Positions 43,142 to 52,112 of a DNA stretch of 64,000 nucleotides are shown in pieces. The DNA is from Bog-756 sp049517675. Lineage in GTDB: Bacteria > Actinomycetota > Acidimicrobiia > Acidimicrobiales > RAAP-2. Made by a program: the position numbers and the translations under genes. A model generated the notes under the pieces. The model was not told the origin of the DNA. It saw only the letters and a program-made list of their open reading frames with translations, and did not search any database. Each line of letters starts with the position of its first letter. The first letter of the stretch is position 1. The stretch covers positions 1 through 64,000 of the forward strand of contig JBEKRV010000008.1 in NCBI GenBank assembly GCA_049517675.1, read 5' to 3'.

Positions 43142-45237
43142 CCCGGCGCTGGACGCAGGAGGCGGGGATGGCGGGAGCGTCGTTCGTGGCCGCCTACTCC
43201 CTGGCCCGGTTGGCCACGGGGGTCACTGTGGCGACGTTGGTCACCGCCCTCGTCGGGACGGTGGTGGTGGCCGTCCTCCGCCGACACCAGGCACTGGCCG
43301 TCGCGTCGGGCGTGGCAGCAGTGGCGGTCAGTGCGGTGTGGTGGGGGGTCCGGTCATGGAACGGTTCGGGGGATCCGGCGGTCGGCGCACTGCGAGGTCT
43401 CCGTCGGTCGCTGCGGGCGGCCCGCCCGGTCCTCGACGCATTCGCCCTCCCGCTGGTCCACTCACCGGGCATGGTCGTCCTGTGCGCCCTGTTCGGCGGC
43501 CTGGTCGCGGTGGCCGCGCGGGCCGTCGGGACCCGGCACCCGGCCCTCTCGCTGGTCCCGGCCGGGGCCCTCCTCGTGGGTTCGGCGGTCCTCCTGCCCG
43601 CTACAGGCGCGGCGGTGGCCGGTCTCGCCCTCGGTGCCTGTGGCTTCCTCGTGCTCGCGGACGGACCGGGTGCCGTCACCAGGGCGTCGTCCGGCGTGGC
43701 CGTCGTCGCACTGGCACTGGCCGCGACCACCATGGGATGGGTCGCCGTCGCCGGTTCGGACGTGGCGTCCCCCGGCGGCGACGTCGTCGACGGTGTCGCT
43801 CCCTCGGCACTCTCGCTCGCCACCGATCTCACCGGAGTAGAGAGCCGGGACGCCGATGTCGTGCTCTTCACGGCGAAGACGCCCGTACCGACCTATTGGC
43901 AGGTCGCCACCCTGACCACGTACGTCGGGGACCGTTGGGTTCCCGATCAGGCGACCACCGCGCTCCTCCGCGGTTCGGCGCCCGCTCTACCGGCGGTCCG
44001 ATCGGGGGACCGGAACCTGTTCACCGCCGCGATCACCGTGCTCGGCTACAGCGGACGTCTGCTCCCGTCGCCACCGTCGACCGTCGCGGCGACCGGATCC
44101 GTGTCACCGGTGGTGACGCCCCTCGGGGTGGTCGCCGGGTCGCCGGTCCACCTCGGGAGCGGCTACACCGTGACGGCCACCGTCCCGTCCCCGGTGAGCG
44201 ACACGCCGTCCGACCCGACGGCGACCGGCACCTCCACTGCGCTCGGTCCGCTACCGCCGGTCGTGAGCTCGCTGGCCCGCTCCGTCACCGCGGGGTTCTC
44301 GTCCCCCCTCGACAAGGCCGAAGCACTGACCGACTTCTTCCGATCAGGGCGGTTCCGGTACGACGTCGACGCCCGCCAGCCCACCGGTGTCGACCCGCTG
44401 GTGTCGTTCCTCACCCAGACCCGTACCGGCTCGTGCGAGCAGTTCGCCGGCGCGTTCGCCGTCCTGGCCCGGGCTTCGGGCCTCCCGACCCGCGTCGCGG
44501 TCGGGTTCACGCCCGGGCGCCAGACCGACGGGGAGAGCGTGGTCCGGGGGAGCGACGCCCACGCGTGGCCGGAGGTCCTCATCGGGGGGAACTGGGTGTC
44601 CTTCGAACCCACGCCCCAGCTCCCGTCCGGCGAGCTGTCGCCACCGGGTGTCCTCGGTCCGGCGGGCCTCGGGCAACCTGCGCCGGTGGGGCCCGGTACG
44701 CAGCCCCATGTGACGGTACCGGTGACGACGCCGTCCCCGACGGTCCCGCCGCCCACCGTCCCCGCCCCTCCGGTCACCCGACCCGACGGGATCGGCACGT
44801 CGTGGATGGTGGCCGCCATCGTGCTGCTGGTCGCGGCCGTTGCTGCCGCCGTGGTGATGGAACGCAGGCGCCGGGTGCGTGGTGGGCCTGCGGACCGGGT
44901 GATGGCGGCATGGACGTCGATCGATCGCGCACTGGCCAGGAAGGGCATGCCCCGGGCGGCGTCGTCCACGCCGATGGGACACATCCGCGCATTGGCCCGG
45001 CGATCGCGGACCGATCAGGGACGTGCCGCGCTCGAGGACATGACCACCGTCGCCATCGAACTGCAGAACGCGGCGTACGGCTCCCTCGCACTCGCGCCCG
45101 AAGAGGTCGAACGAGCTGAACGGGCGGGCGAACGGGCCCGACGGGCCATCCTCGACGGAGCTCTGTCGGGGCCGAGGGTCGACGATCCGGTGGTACCCGG
45201 CCGGACGCGGACGGCCCCGGGTTCACGGCCGCGATAG
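43138..45237 (+). CDS. Transglutaminase-like membrane protein (TgpA type)
   Basis: 699 residues. About six membrane helices in the first ~215 residues, an extracytoplasmic transglutaminase core with catalytic Cys433 (TRTGSCEQFAGAFAVLARAS), His475 (SDAHAWPEV) and WVSFEPTP, a Pro/Val/Thr linker, a C-terminal membrane helix (about 555-578) and a cytoplasmic tail. Together with MoxR and DUF58 it forms the conserved three-gene envelope operon; the protein probably cross-links or hydrolyses peptides at the cell surface. The start is set by ATGA overlap with DUF58. Confidence 0.9.
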   Translation: MTRRWTQEAGMAGASFVAAYSLARLATGVTVATLVTALVGTVVVAVLRRHQALAVASGVAAVAVSAVWWGVRSWNGSGDPAVGALRGLRRSLRAARPVLDAFALPLVHSPGMVVLCALFGGLVAVAARAVGTRHPALSLVPAGALLVGSAVLLPATGAAVAGLALGACGFLVLADGPGAVTRASSGVAVVALALAATTMGWVAVAGSDVASPGGDVVDGVAPSALSLATDLTGVESRDADVVLFTAKTPVPTYWQVATLTTYVGDRWVPDQATTALLRGSAPALPAVRSGDRNLFTAAITVLGYSGRLLPSPPSTVAATGSVSPVVTPLGVVAGSPVHLGSGYTVTATVPSPVSDTPSDPTATGTSTALGPLPPVVSSLARSVTAGFSSPLDKAEALTDFFRSGRFRYDVDARQPTGVDPLVSFLTQTRTGSCEQFAGAFAVLARASGLPTRVAVGFTPGRQTDGESVVRGSDAHAWPEVLIGGNWVSFEPTPQLPSGELSPPGVLGPAGLGQPAPVGPGTQPHVTVPVTTPSPTVPPPTVPAPPVTRPDGIGTSWMVAAIVLLVAAVAAAVVMERRRRVRGGPADRVMAAWTSIDRALARKGMPRAASSTPMGHIRALARRSRTDQGRAALEDMTTVAIELQNAAYGSLALAPEEVERAERAGERARRAILDGALSGPRVDDPVVPGRTRTAPGSRPR

Positions 45238-45425
45238 ATCCGACGCAGGAGGTAGGTCCGGCCCGGGACGATCCGATCAGCGTCGTGGATGCACTGCCTC
45301 CCTCCCTGACGACGTGGAACGCGGCGTGGGGGCGGTACGGCGGTCCTCGAGGAGCGCCCTTCAGCCGATGTCGCGGTGGCGTCACCCGGCGGATGTCACC
45401 CAGGGTGACCACGACCGGATCCGGC

Positions 45426-45450
45426 CATCCGGTGACGGTGTCACCGGATG
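45426..45450. promoter_or_regulatory. Perfect 11-bp inverted repeat (terminator or operator)
   Basis: CATCCGGTGAC-GGT-GTCACCGGATG, a strong hairpin without a following U-tract, 189 bp after the transglutaminase stop and about 110 bp before the predicted promoter of the Calx-beta gene. Confidence 0.55.
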
Positions 45451-45558
45451 TCGCGGGACTGACACGTGTACCCGCAGGTCACAAAAGATTCGCCGCCACA
45501 GGAAACGTGCGGTCGCCCGCATGGTGCGCCCGCTGGTGGCGACCGAGAGCGTTCTCGC

Positions 45559-45587
45559 TTGATCGACGGTCAGTGCCTTGCTAGAAG
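45559..45587 (+). promoter_or_regulatory. Candidate sigma-70-type promoter for Calx-beta gene
   Basis: TTGATC (45559-45564) and TAGAAG (45582-45587) with a 17-bp spacer, 92 bp before the ATG. Best -35/-10 pair seen in this leader; not proven. Confidence 0.4.
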
Positions 45588-45678
45588 CCGTGTCAGGAGT
45601 TGTGTGCGGCCGCCGGGGACCAGCGGCAGGACCCGCTGGGTTCTGGCTCCCGGCCGTGCGTCCAGCAAGGAGGCGGCA

Positions 45679-48600
45679 ATGCTTGTTCGTCGTGTGGCAA
45701 TCGTCCTCGTAGCCATCCTGACCGCGGTGCTCGGCGCCGGACTCAGTTCCGTGATTCCCGCGGGAGCGGACAGCGCCGCCAACATCGACGTCGGCGACGT
45801 GACCATGGCGCGGTCCACGACCGCCGTGACCGATTTCGTCTTTCCGATAACGCTCGAGTACGCGAGCAGCAACACGGTGACGGTGTACTACTACACCCAG
45901 AACGGAACGGCGCGGTCCACCCGCGACTACACGTCCGAGGAGGGGACGGTGTCCTTCGCCCCCGGCACGCTGTCCAAGACGGTCACCGTTCCCGTCCTGC
46001 CGACAACGCTCCACACCGGCAATCTCTACTTCTACCTTCAGCTGTCCTCCCCCACCAACGCAGTGGTCAACCACGGGACCGGGACGGGCACGATCATCGA
46101 TCCGACGCTCAACCCCTACATCAACGTCGGTGACGCCACGGTCACCGAGGGCACCGGCGCCGCAGCGGTCGCGACCTTCACCGCCACGGTGAGCACCGCC
46201 AGCGTCAACCCGATCACCTTCCAGTACACGACGTCGAACGGAACGGCGGTGGCCGGTACCGACTACACCTATGAGCACGGTACGGCGACGGTGGCACCCG
46301 GCCAGGTGACTGCCCAGATCACCGTTCCCGTGACCGCCACCAGCCAGTACTCCAGCTCGAGGTACTTCTACCTGAACCTCGCCGATCCCACCGACGCAAT
46401 CATCGGCGAGAACCAGGGTGTCGGGACGATCCTGTACGACAACCATGCCGCGTGGATCACCGTGGACGACAACGCCGTCACGGCCGGCACGACGACTGCC
46501 GGCACCCTCGATTTCGACGTTCGGCTCACCTCGGCGGCGACGTTTCCCGTGACCGTCGACTACGGGACGAGCGACGGTTCGGCCACCGCGGCGGCGAACC
46601 GCTACGTGCCGGCGTTCGGCACGTTGACGTTCGCGCCGGGAGTGACCTCCATCGAGGTCCCGGTATCGATCGGGACGGAGACCTCGGGTACCGCGACCTC
46701 GTACTTCGATCTGAGTCTCTCCAATCCGTCGTCGGGAGCGAGCCTCCTGCGGTCCACCGGGTACGGCACGATCGTCGGACCCGGTGTCGCCTACAACCAG
46801 CTGATGGTCGGCGATACCGGCCTGGTCCGGCCCACCTCGGGCACGGGCGCGATGACGTTCACCGTGACGCTGGAACCTGCTGCCACCAGCACGGTCACCG
46901 TCAACTACGCGACCCAGAACAACAGTGCCGTGGCTCCCGGTGACTATACGTCGGCGAGTGGGACGCTGACCTTCACCGCCGGGCAGACCTCCAAAGTCGT
47001 CACCGTCAACGTGGTCGGGAACACGACGAGCTTCGCCGACGTGGACTTCTACCTCGATCTGTCCGCGGCATCCGGAGCCACGATCGATCGCACCTCCGCG
47101 TTCGGGATGATCTCGCAGGGGAACGTCGCCCCCGTGCTGTCGGTGGACTCACTGGCCGTACTCAAGCCTGCCAGTGGTACGGCCACGGCCGACTTCACCA
47201 TCCAGTTGTCCAGTGCCAGCCCCAACCCGGTCACCGTCGTCGCCCAGACGAGCGACGGTTCGGCAACAGTGGCCTCCGGCGCGTATACGTCCGAGTCGAG
47301 CACCTTCACCATCGCCGCCGGACAGACGAGCGTCACCGTTCCCGTCACGGTCAACGGCAACACCAGTGCCGGACCCGACCTGTACTTCTATCTGACCATC
47401 AGCAGTCCGACCGATGCCGTCCTGGCCGGCAACAATTCGGCGTACGGCTACATCGTCAATCCCAACCACAACCCGACGGTCTCGATCAACGACGTGTCGG
47501 TGTACACGCCGGTCACCGGGACGGTCGCGGCCTCGTTCACCGTCAAGCTTTCCGGTGCCAGCACCCAGATGGTGACGGTCGCCTATGCGACGAGCAACGG
47601 TTCGGCTGTGGCTGGCGTCGACTACGCCGCGACCAACGGGACCCTCACCTTCGCGCCGGGGGTCACCTCCCACACCGTGTCCGTCACGGTCGACTCCACC
47701 ACATTGGCCCATGCGAGCCGGAACTTCTACGTGTCGTTGTCGTCACCGACCAATACGACCATCGTGAGCAGCACCGGAACAGGGACGTTGATCGACGACG
47801 AGGTCGAGCCGTATCTGACGGTCAACAATCCGACGGTGGACGACGGGGCCACATCCTCGACCGTCACGTTCACGGTGTCGCTGACCTCTGCCACTCCGAA
47901 CCCCGTCACGGTCAGCTACGCCACCAGCAACGGATCGGCCGTCGCCGGTACCCAGTACTCCTCGGTATCCGGCTCACTGACCTTTGCGGCCGGCGTCACG
48001 GTGCAGACGGTGCCGGTGACCGTGCTGCCCGACACGGTCAAGGCCGCCGACACCTACTTCTACCTGAGCCTCTCGAGCCCGACGAACGCGTTGCTCTCGA
48101 ACGCGTCGTCCGGCCAGGCGATGATCCTCAACACCGCGGTCCTCCCGGGACTGAGCGTCGGGGACGTGACCATCGCGCGCCCGACCACCGGCTCGGCCAA
48201 TGCCGTGTTCACGATCACCCTCGCTCCTGCCAGCCCCAACACCGTCACGGTCGACTACGCAACCGCGAACGGGACGGCGGTCGCATCGACCGACTTCACC
48301 TCGACATCCGGAACGGCGACGTTCACGCCGGGTCAGACCACCCAACAGGTGACGGTTCCCATCCTGGCCGATTCCGCCCACACGAGCGACCTCTACTACT
48401 ACCTGGACCTGTCGTCACCGGTGCACGGCCAGCTCCTACGGAGCTACGGGATCGGGTACCTCGTCGACCAGGTGAGCCCGGTGACCGGACAGTCCTATGT
48501 CACCGTGTCGGACGCCGCGGTGTCCACGCCGTCGAGCGGGACGACAAATGCCGTGTTCACCGTCAGTCTGGGCGACGCTTCGGCGTCCCCGATCTACGTC

Positions 48601-49944
48601 CGGTATTCGACCTCCAATTCGTCCGCGGTCAGCGGAGTCGACTACACCGAGGTCCGAGGGACCCTGGCCTTCGCCGCCGGCCAGACCAGCAAGACGGTCG
48701 ACGTCCCGGTCAACGCCAGCACGGTGGCGTCGACCGACAAGCTCTTCTACTTCTCCATATCCGTGGCCAGCGGACCGGCGACCGTCGAACGGTCGAGTGC
48801 GTACGGGCTGATCGTGAATCCCGATCCCAACAGCTATGCGTCCGTCGCCGGCGACGTCGCGGTCATCAAGGGGGACAGCGGCACGGCCGACGCGGTGTTC
48901 ACCGTGCAGCTGAGTGGCCCGCAGACCCAGACCGAATCGGTCGACTACTACACGCAGGACGGTTCGGCCACCCAGCCCGACTTCTATCTGCAGACGGTCG
49001 GGACCCTGGTGTTCGCTCCGGGCCAGACCTCGCTGACCGTGTCGGTCCCCGTGGAGAGCAATACCTACATCGAGCCCACGACCTACTTCTACCTGTCGAT
49101 CTACCAACCGGTGGGAACGACGGTCGGTGTCGCGTCCGGTGTCGCGTACATTCTCGATCCCGACGTGTTCACCATCTCGGGCACGGTGCTGGACCCCTCA
49201 GGGGGAGGGGCGGCGGGTGTGACGGTCACCCGGACAGGGAACGACCAGCCGGCGGTCTCGGTGACTTCGGCGGCGAACGGGTCGTTCTCCTTCCCCAACA
49301 CGCTGGACGGCCAGTACATCCTGACTCCGAACCTGACCGGTGACTCCTTCCTGCCCGGTACCGTGGCGGTGACCGTCCGAGGGGCCAACGCGGCCGTGGG
49401 ACCGTTCCTCGCGTACAGCGGGCCGGCGATCACCGGTCAGGCGGCGACCGGTACGGGTGTCGCCGACTCGGGAGTCACGGTGACGCTGACCGGCGGTGGC
49501 CAGCCCACCACGGTCGAGGCCACCGACGGTCTGGGCTACTACGCATTCGGTTCACTGCCGGCGGGGACCGGTTACGTCGTGACAGCTACCAAGACCGGAA
49601 GCACGGCCGTGCCGGCCAGCTACACGAATACCGTGAGCACGTCGAACATCGGCGGACAGAATTTCGTGATGGTGACCGGCACCCATATCTCCGGCCAGGT
49701 ATCCAAGGGTGGCGTCGGAGTGGCCGGGGTGACGATGACGCTGTCGGGCGGAATCACCCCCACGACCACGGTGAAGACCAACTCCCAGGGTTACTACGGC
49801 TTCTCGGGGTTGGCCAGTGTCTCCGGAGGGACCAGCTACACCGTCACGCCGACGCTCACCGGACAGACGTTCACGCCGAGCGCGCTCTCCGAAACCGTGA
49901 CCCCGACGACGAGTGCCCCCGGGACGAACTTCACGGAGAACTGA
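45679..49944 (+). CDS. Giant secreted protein with ten Calx-beta repeats and three CNA-B-like domains
   Basis: 1421 residues. AAGGAGG five bases before ATG and a clear signal peptide (MLVRRVAIVLVAILTAVLGAGLSSV..., cleavage near IPAGA-DSA) fix the start. Ten Calx-beta-type repeats of about 112-114 residues begin near residues 35, 148, 259, 373, 487, 601, 713, 825, 940 and 1054, each with VTVxYxTxNGTAVAGxDYT, a GTLTFAPGQT turn and a LYFYLxLSSPT strand. Three SdrD-B/carboxypeptidase-regulatory-like domains follow (about 1164-1421: ISGTVLDPSGGGAAGVTV, ITGQAATGTGVADSGVTV, ISGQVSKGGVGVAGVTM). No sorting motif or C-terminal helix, so it is probably secreted or held non-covalently; acidic repeats suggest calcium binding and adhesion. 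Confidence 0.92.
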   Translation: MLVRRVAIVLVAILTAVLGAGLSSVIPAGADSAANIDVGDVTMARSTTAVTDFVFPITLEYASSNTVTVYYYTQNGTARSTRDYTSEEGTVSFAPGTLSKTVTVPVLPTTLHTGNLYFYLQLSSPTNAVVNHGTGTGTIIDPTLNPYINVGDATVTEGTGAAAVATFTATVSTASVNPITFQYTTSNGTAVAGTDYTYEHGTATVAPGQVTAQITVPVTATSQYSSSRYFYLNLADPTDAIIGENQGVGTILYDNHAAWITVDDNAVTAGTTTAGTLDFDVRLTSAATFPVTVDYGTSDGSATAAANRYVPAFGTLTFAPGVTSIEVPVSIGTETSGTATSYFDLSLSNPSSGASLLRSTGYGTIVGPGVAYNQLMVGDTGLVRPTSGTGAMTFTVTLEPAATSTVTVNYATQNNSAVAPGDYTSASGTLTFTAGQTSKVVTVNVVGNTTSFADVDFYLDLSAASGATIDRTSAFGMISQGNVAPVLSVDSLAVLKPASGTATADFTIQLSSASPNPVTVVAQTSDGSATVASGAYTSESSTFTIAAGQTSVTVPVTVNGNTSAGPDLYFYLTISSPTDAVLAGNNSAYGYIVNPNHNPTVSINDVSVYTPVTGTVAASFTVKLSGASTQMVTVAYATSNGSAVAGVDYAATNGTLTFAPGVTSHTVSVTVDSTTLAHASRNFYVSLSSPTNTTIVSSTGTGTLIDDEVEPYLTVNNPTVDDGATSSTVTFTVSLTSATPNPVTVSYATSNGSAVAGTQYSSVSGSLTFAAGVTVQTVPVTVLPDTVKAADTYFYLSLSSPTNALLSNASSGQAMILNTAVLPGLSVGDVTIARPTTGSANAVFTITLAPASPNTVTVDYATANGTAVASTDFTSTSGTATFTPGQTTQQVTVPILADSAHTSDLYYYLDLSSPVHGQLLRSYGIGYLVDQVSPVTGQSYVTVSDAAVSTPSSGTTNAVFTVSLGDASASPIYVRYSTSNSSAVSGVDYTEVRGTLAFAAGQTSKTVDVPVNASTVASTDKLFYFSISVASGPATVERSSAYGLIVNPDPNSYASVAGDVAVIKGDSGTADAVFTVQLSGPQTQTESVDYYTQDGSATQPDFYLQTVGTLVFAPGQTSLTVSVPVESNTYIEPTTYFYLSIYQPVGTTVGVASGVAYILDPDVFTISGTVLDPSGGGAAGVTVTRTGNDQPAVSVTSAANGSFSFPNTLDGQYILTPNLTGDSFLPGTVAVTVRGANAAVGPFLAYSGPAITGQAATGTGVADSGVTVTLTGGGQPTTVEATDGLGYYAFGSLPAGTGYVVTATKTGSTAVPASYTNTVSTSNIGGQNFVMVTGTHISGQVSKGGVGVAGVTMTLSGGITPTTTVKTNSQGYYGFSGLASVSGGTSYTVTPTLTGQTFTPSALSETVTPTTSAPGTNFTEN

Positions 49945-50067
49945 CGGAGCCGACCGTCGGTCGACGGAAGAGGAGTATCCGGCGCGATCGGCTCCGGCGG
50001 AGTGACCATCGCGCGAACAGCGTCCGATACCGGTGACAAGGTTCCCCATGGCTGTCATATCGGAGTG

Positions 50068-50244
50068 ATGAGTTCGTCGAGCACGCTCGTCCCGGTGGCG
50101 CTGTCAGCGTCCGGCCACTTCCAGCGGTCCACCGAGCGGACCCAGCGGCGGAGCCTGCTCGCTCTGGTCGGTGCGATCCTGTGCGGGCCGGTCGTGCTGG
50201 TCGGTGTCGCCTACGGGAACGTCGAGATCGTCGACGGGAGCTGA
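50068..50244 (+). CDS. Possible small single-TM protein
   Basis: 58 residues, MSSSSTLVPVALSASGHF..., with one predicted membrane helix SLLALVGAILCGPVVLVGVAYG after basic ERTQRRS. GGAG lies just upstream of the ATG (short spacing). No family recognised; may be a true small membrane protein or chance. It is in the gap between the Calx-beta gene and tRNA-Lys. Confidence 0.4.
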   Translation: MSSSSTLVPVALSASGHFQRSTERTQRRSLLALVGAILCGPVVLVGVAYGNVEIVDGS

Positions 50245-50311
50245 GGACGGAGGTCCGCACGACACGGGGTTGCACCGCATCATGCCCGGCCCCCCGACCG
50301 CGGAGGACGAG

Positions 50312-50384
50312 TGCGCCCCGGGGGACTCGAACCACCCAACCTCCGGATTAAGAATCCGGTGCTCTACCGTTGAGCTAGGGGCGC
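50312..50384 (-). tRNA. tRNA-Lys (anticodon CTT)
   Basis: 73 nt on the minus strand. Acceptor stem GCGCCCC/GGGGCGC, D-arm TAGCTCAACGGTAGAGC, anticodon stem CCGGA/TCCGG with loop TTCTTAA (CTT), T-loop TTCGAGT. One T-stem position is a T-C mismatch. Discriminator A; CCA not encoded. It is divergent from lysS, 147 bp away. Confidence 0.95.
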
Positions 50385-50531
50385 CAGCGCAGCATAAACC
50401 CCGTCGGCAGGGGCGAGGTGAGCCGGTGCCCCGCACCATCGGGTCGGGGCCGGTGGGAGGGGGTCTCCTAAGATGGCGGCCCCGTGGCGGGTACCGCACG
50501 TCGTCGGGATCCCCAGAAAGTGGAACGAGCC

Positions 50532-52052
50532 GTGACCAACGAGACCGACCAGCCGTCCGAGGACGCCTCCGCCCCGACGATCGACGCCCTCATCGCCGAG
50601 CGTCGCCGCAAGCGCGAGTCCCTCGCCGACCGGGGGATCGATCCCTACCCGTCACGGTTCGACCGGACGGCGCTGGCCGGGGACCTCCACCAGCGCTTCG
50701 CGGGCCTCGAGGCGGACAGCCGCACGGGCGAACAGGCGGTCCTGGCCGGCCGGGTGACGGCCGTGCGCCGCCACGGCAAGCTCTCCTTCGTCACCCTGAC
50801 CGATCCGTCGGGCTCCATCCAATTGCTGCTGCAGGTGGCCACCATGTCGGACCAGGCGGCGACCGTGCTCGACTCGATCGATCTCGGCGACTGGGTCGGT
50901 GCCGAGGGCGAGGTGATCACCAGCCGACGCGGCGAGCTGTCGGTCGACTGCACCGGGCTGTGGCTGCTGTCCAAGGCACTGCGCCCGCTGCCCGACAAGT
51001 GGCACGGCCTGACCGAGACCGACACCCGTTACCGCCAGCGGGAGGTCGACCTGCTGGCCAACCCCGAGAGCCGCCGCGTCTTCGACATCCGGTTCCGGAC
51101 CATTGCATCGATGCGCCGCCGCATGGAGGCCGAGCACTACGTCGAGGTCGAGACGCCGATCCTGCAGCCGCAGGCCGGCGGGGCGATCGCCCGGCCGTTC
51201 TTCACCCACTCCAATGCGCTCAACATCGACCTGAGTCTGCGGATCGCCCCGGAGCTCTACCTGAAGCGCCTGGTCATCGGGGGTTACGAGCGCGTCTACG
51301 AGATCGCCCGCAACTTCCGCAACGAAGGGGTCAGCACCCGCCACAGCCCGGAGTTCACGGCCCTCGAGGCCTATCGCGCCTTCGGGGATGCCACCGACGG
51401 CATGGACCTGACCGAGGCACTGATCGTCGGCGCTGCCGTGGACAGCGTCGGTCGACTCGCCTTCTCCATCGGGGACGACCAGGTCGACCTCACGCCACCG
51501 TGGCCCCGCAGGCCGCTCCTCGACATGCTGGAGGAGCGGTTGGGCCGCCGGGTGCACCCGACCGACCCGGTGGAGGATCTCCGGAAGGCGTGCGGGGAGC
51601 ACGGGATCGAGCCACTGCCCGGGTGGGGACCCGGAAAACTGGTCTTCGAGCTCTACGACCAGGTCCTCCTGCCCGGTCTCGTCGCACCGGTGTTCGTGTG
51701 CGGGTTCCCGGTCGAGGTGTCGCCGCTGGCCCGGCACACCGCCGACGACCCTACGATGGCGGACCGGTTCGAGCTGTGCATCGTGGGCAGGGAGTTCGCC
51801 AATGGCTACAGCGAGCTCAACATCCCCGAGGAGCAGGCCGTGCGCTTCGAGGTCAGTGCCGCGGCGAAGGCCGGCGGCGATGTCGACGCTCACCCCGCCG
51901 ATCAGGCCTTCGTGCGGGCCCTCGAGTACGGGCTCCCGCCGACGACGGGCATCGGCATCGGCATCGACCGCCTGATCATGCTCCTCGCCGAGGTCGAGTC
52001 CATCCGGGACGTCATCCTCTTCCCGATGCTGCGTCCCGAGGCCACGGGCTGA
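50532..52052 (+). CDS. lysS: Lysine-tRNA ligase (class II)
   Basis: 506 residues. OB-fold anticodon-binding domain (LAGRVTAVRRHGKLSFVTLTD) then class II motif 1 region (IASMRRRMEAEHYVEVETPILQ), motif 2 (ERVYEIARNFRNEGVSTRHSPEFT) and motif 3 (GIGIGIDRLIML). Charges tRNA-Lys. GTG at 50532 is preferred: it precedes the normal variable N-terminus; an in-frame GTG 48 bases upstream is weaker. The gene lies beside a tRNA-Lys gene on the opposite strand. Confidence 0.93.
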   Translation: MTNETDQPSEDASAPTIDALIAERRRKRESLADRGIDPYPSRFDRTALAGDLHQRFAGLEADSRTGEQAVLAGRVTAVRRHGKLSFVTLTDPSGSIQLLLQVATMSDQAATVLDSIDLGDWVGAEGEVITSRRGELSVDCTGLWLLSKALRPLPDKWHGLTETDTRYRQREVDLLANPESRRVFDIRFRTIASMRRRMEAEHYVEVETPILQPQAGGAIARPFFTHSNALNIDLSLRIAPELYLKRLVIGGYERVYEIARNFRNEGVSTRHSPEFTALEAYRAFGDATDGMDLTEALIVGAAVDSVGRLAFSIGDDQVDLTPPWPRRPLLDMLEERLGRRVHPTDPVEDLRKACGEHGIEPLPGWGPGKLVFELYDQVLLPGLVAPVFVCGFPVEVSPLARHTADDPTMADRFELCIVGREFANGYSELNIPEEQAVRFEVSAAAKAGGDVDAHPADQAFVRALEYGLPPTTGIGIGIDRLIMLLAEVESIRDVILFPMLRPEATG

Positions 52053-52112
52053 GCTACCCCGAGCGGGTCGCGACCCTCCGCATCCACGGACTCCCGTTCG
52101 AGCCGGTCGCCG

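Larger units (their letters stand above)
45238..45678. other. Long leader/intergenic region upstream of Calx-beta protein
   Basis: 441 bp without a convincing gene. Between 45360 and 45460 GTCACC/GGTGAC occurs five times, including a perfect 7-bp-arm palindrome (GTCACCC-A-GGGTGAC, 45395-45409) and a perfect 11-bp inverted repeat at 45426-45450 (CATCCGGTGAC, 3-base loop, GTCACCGGATG). GATGTCGCGG appears twice. The inverted repeats could be a terminator of the transglutaminase operon or an operator array for the downstream gene. Confidence 0.6.

Noticed and set aside
45382..46446. 354-codon antisense frame opposite the Calx-beta gene start
   Set aside because: Gly/Val/Arg-rich shadow of the repeat-rich coding strand.
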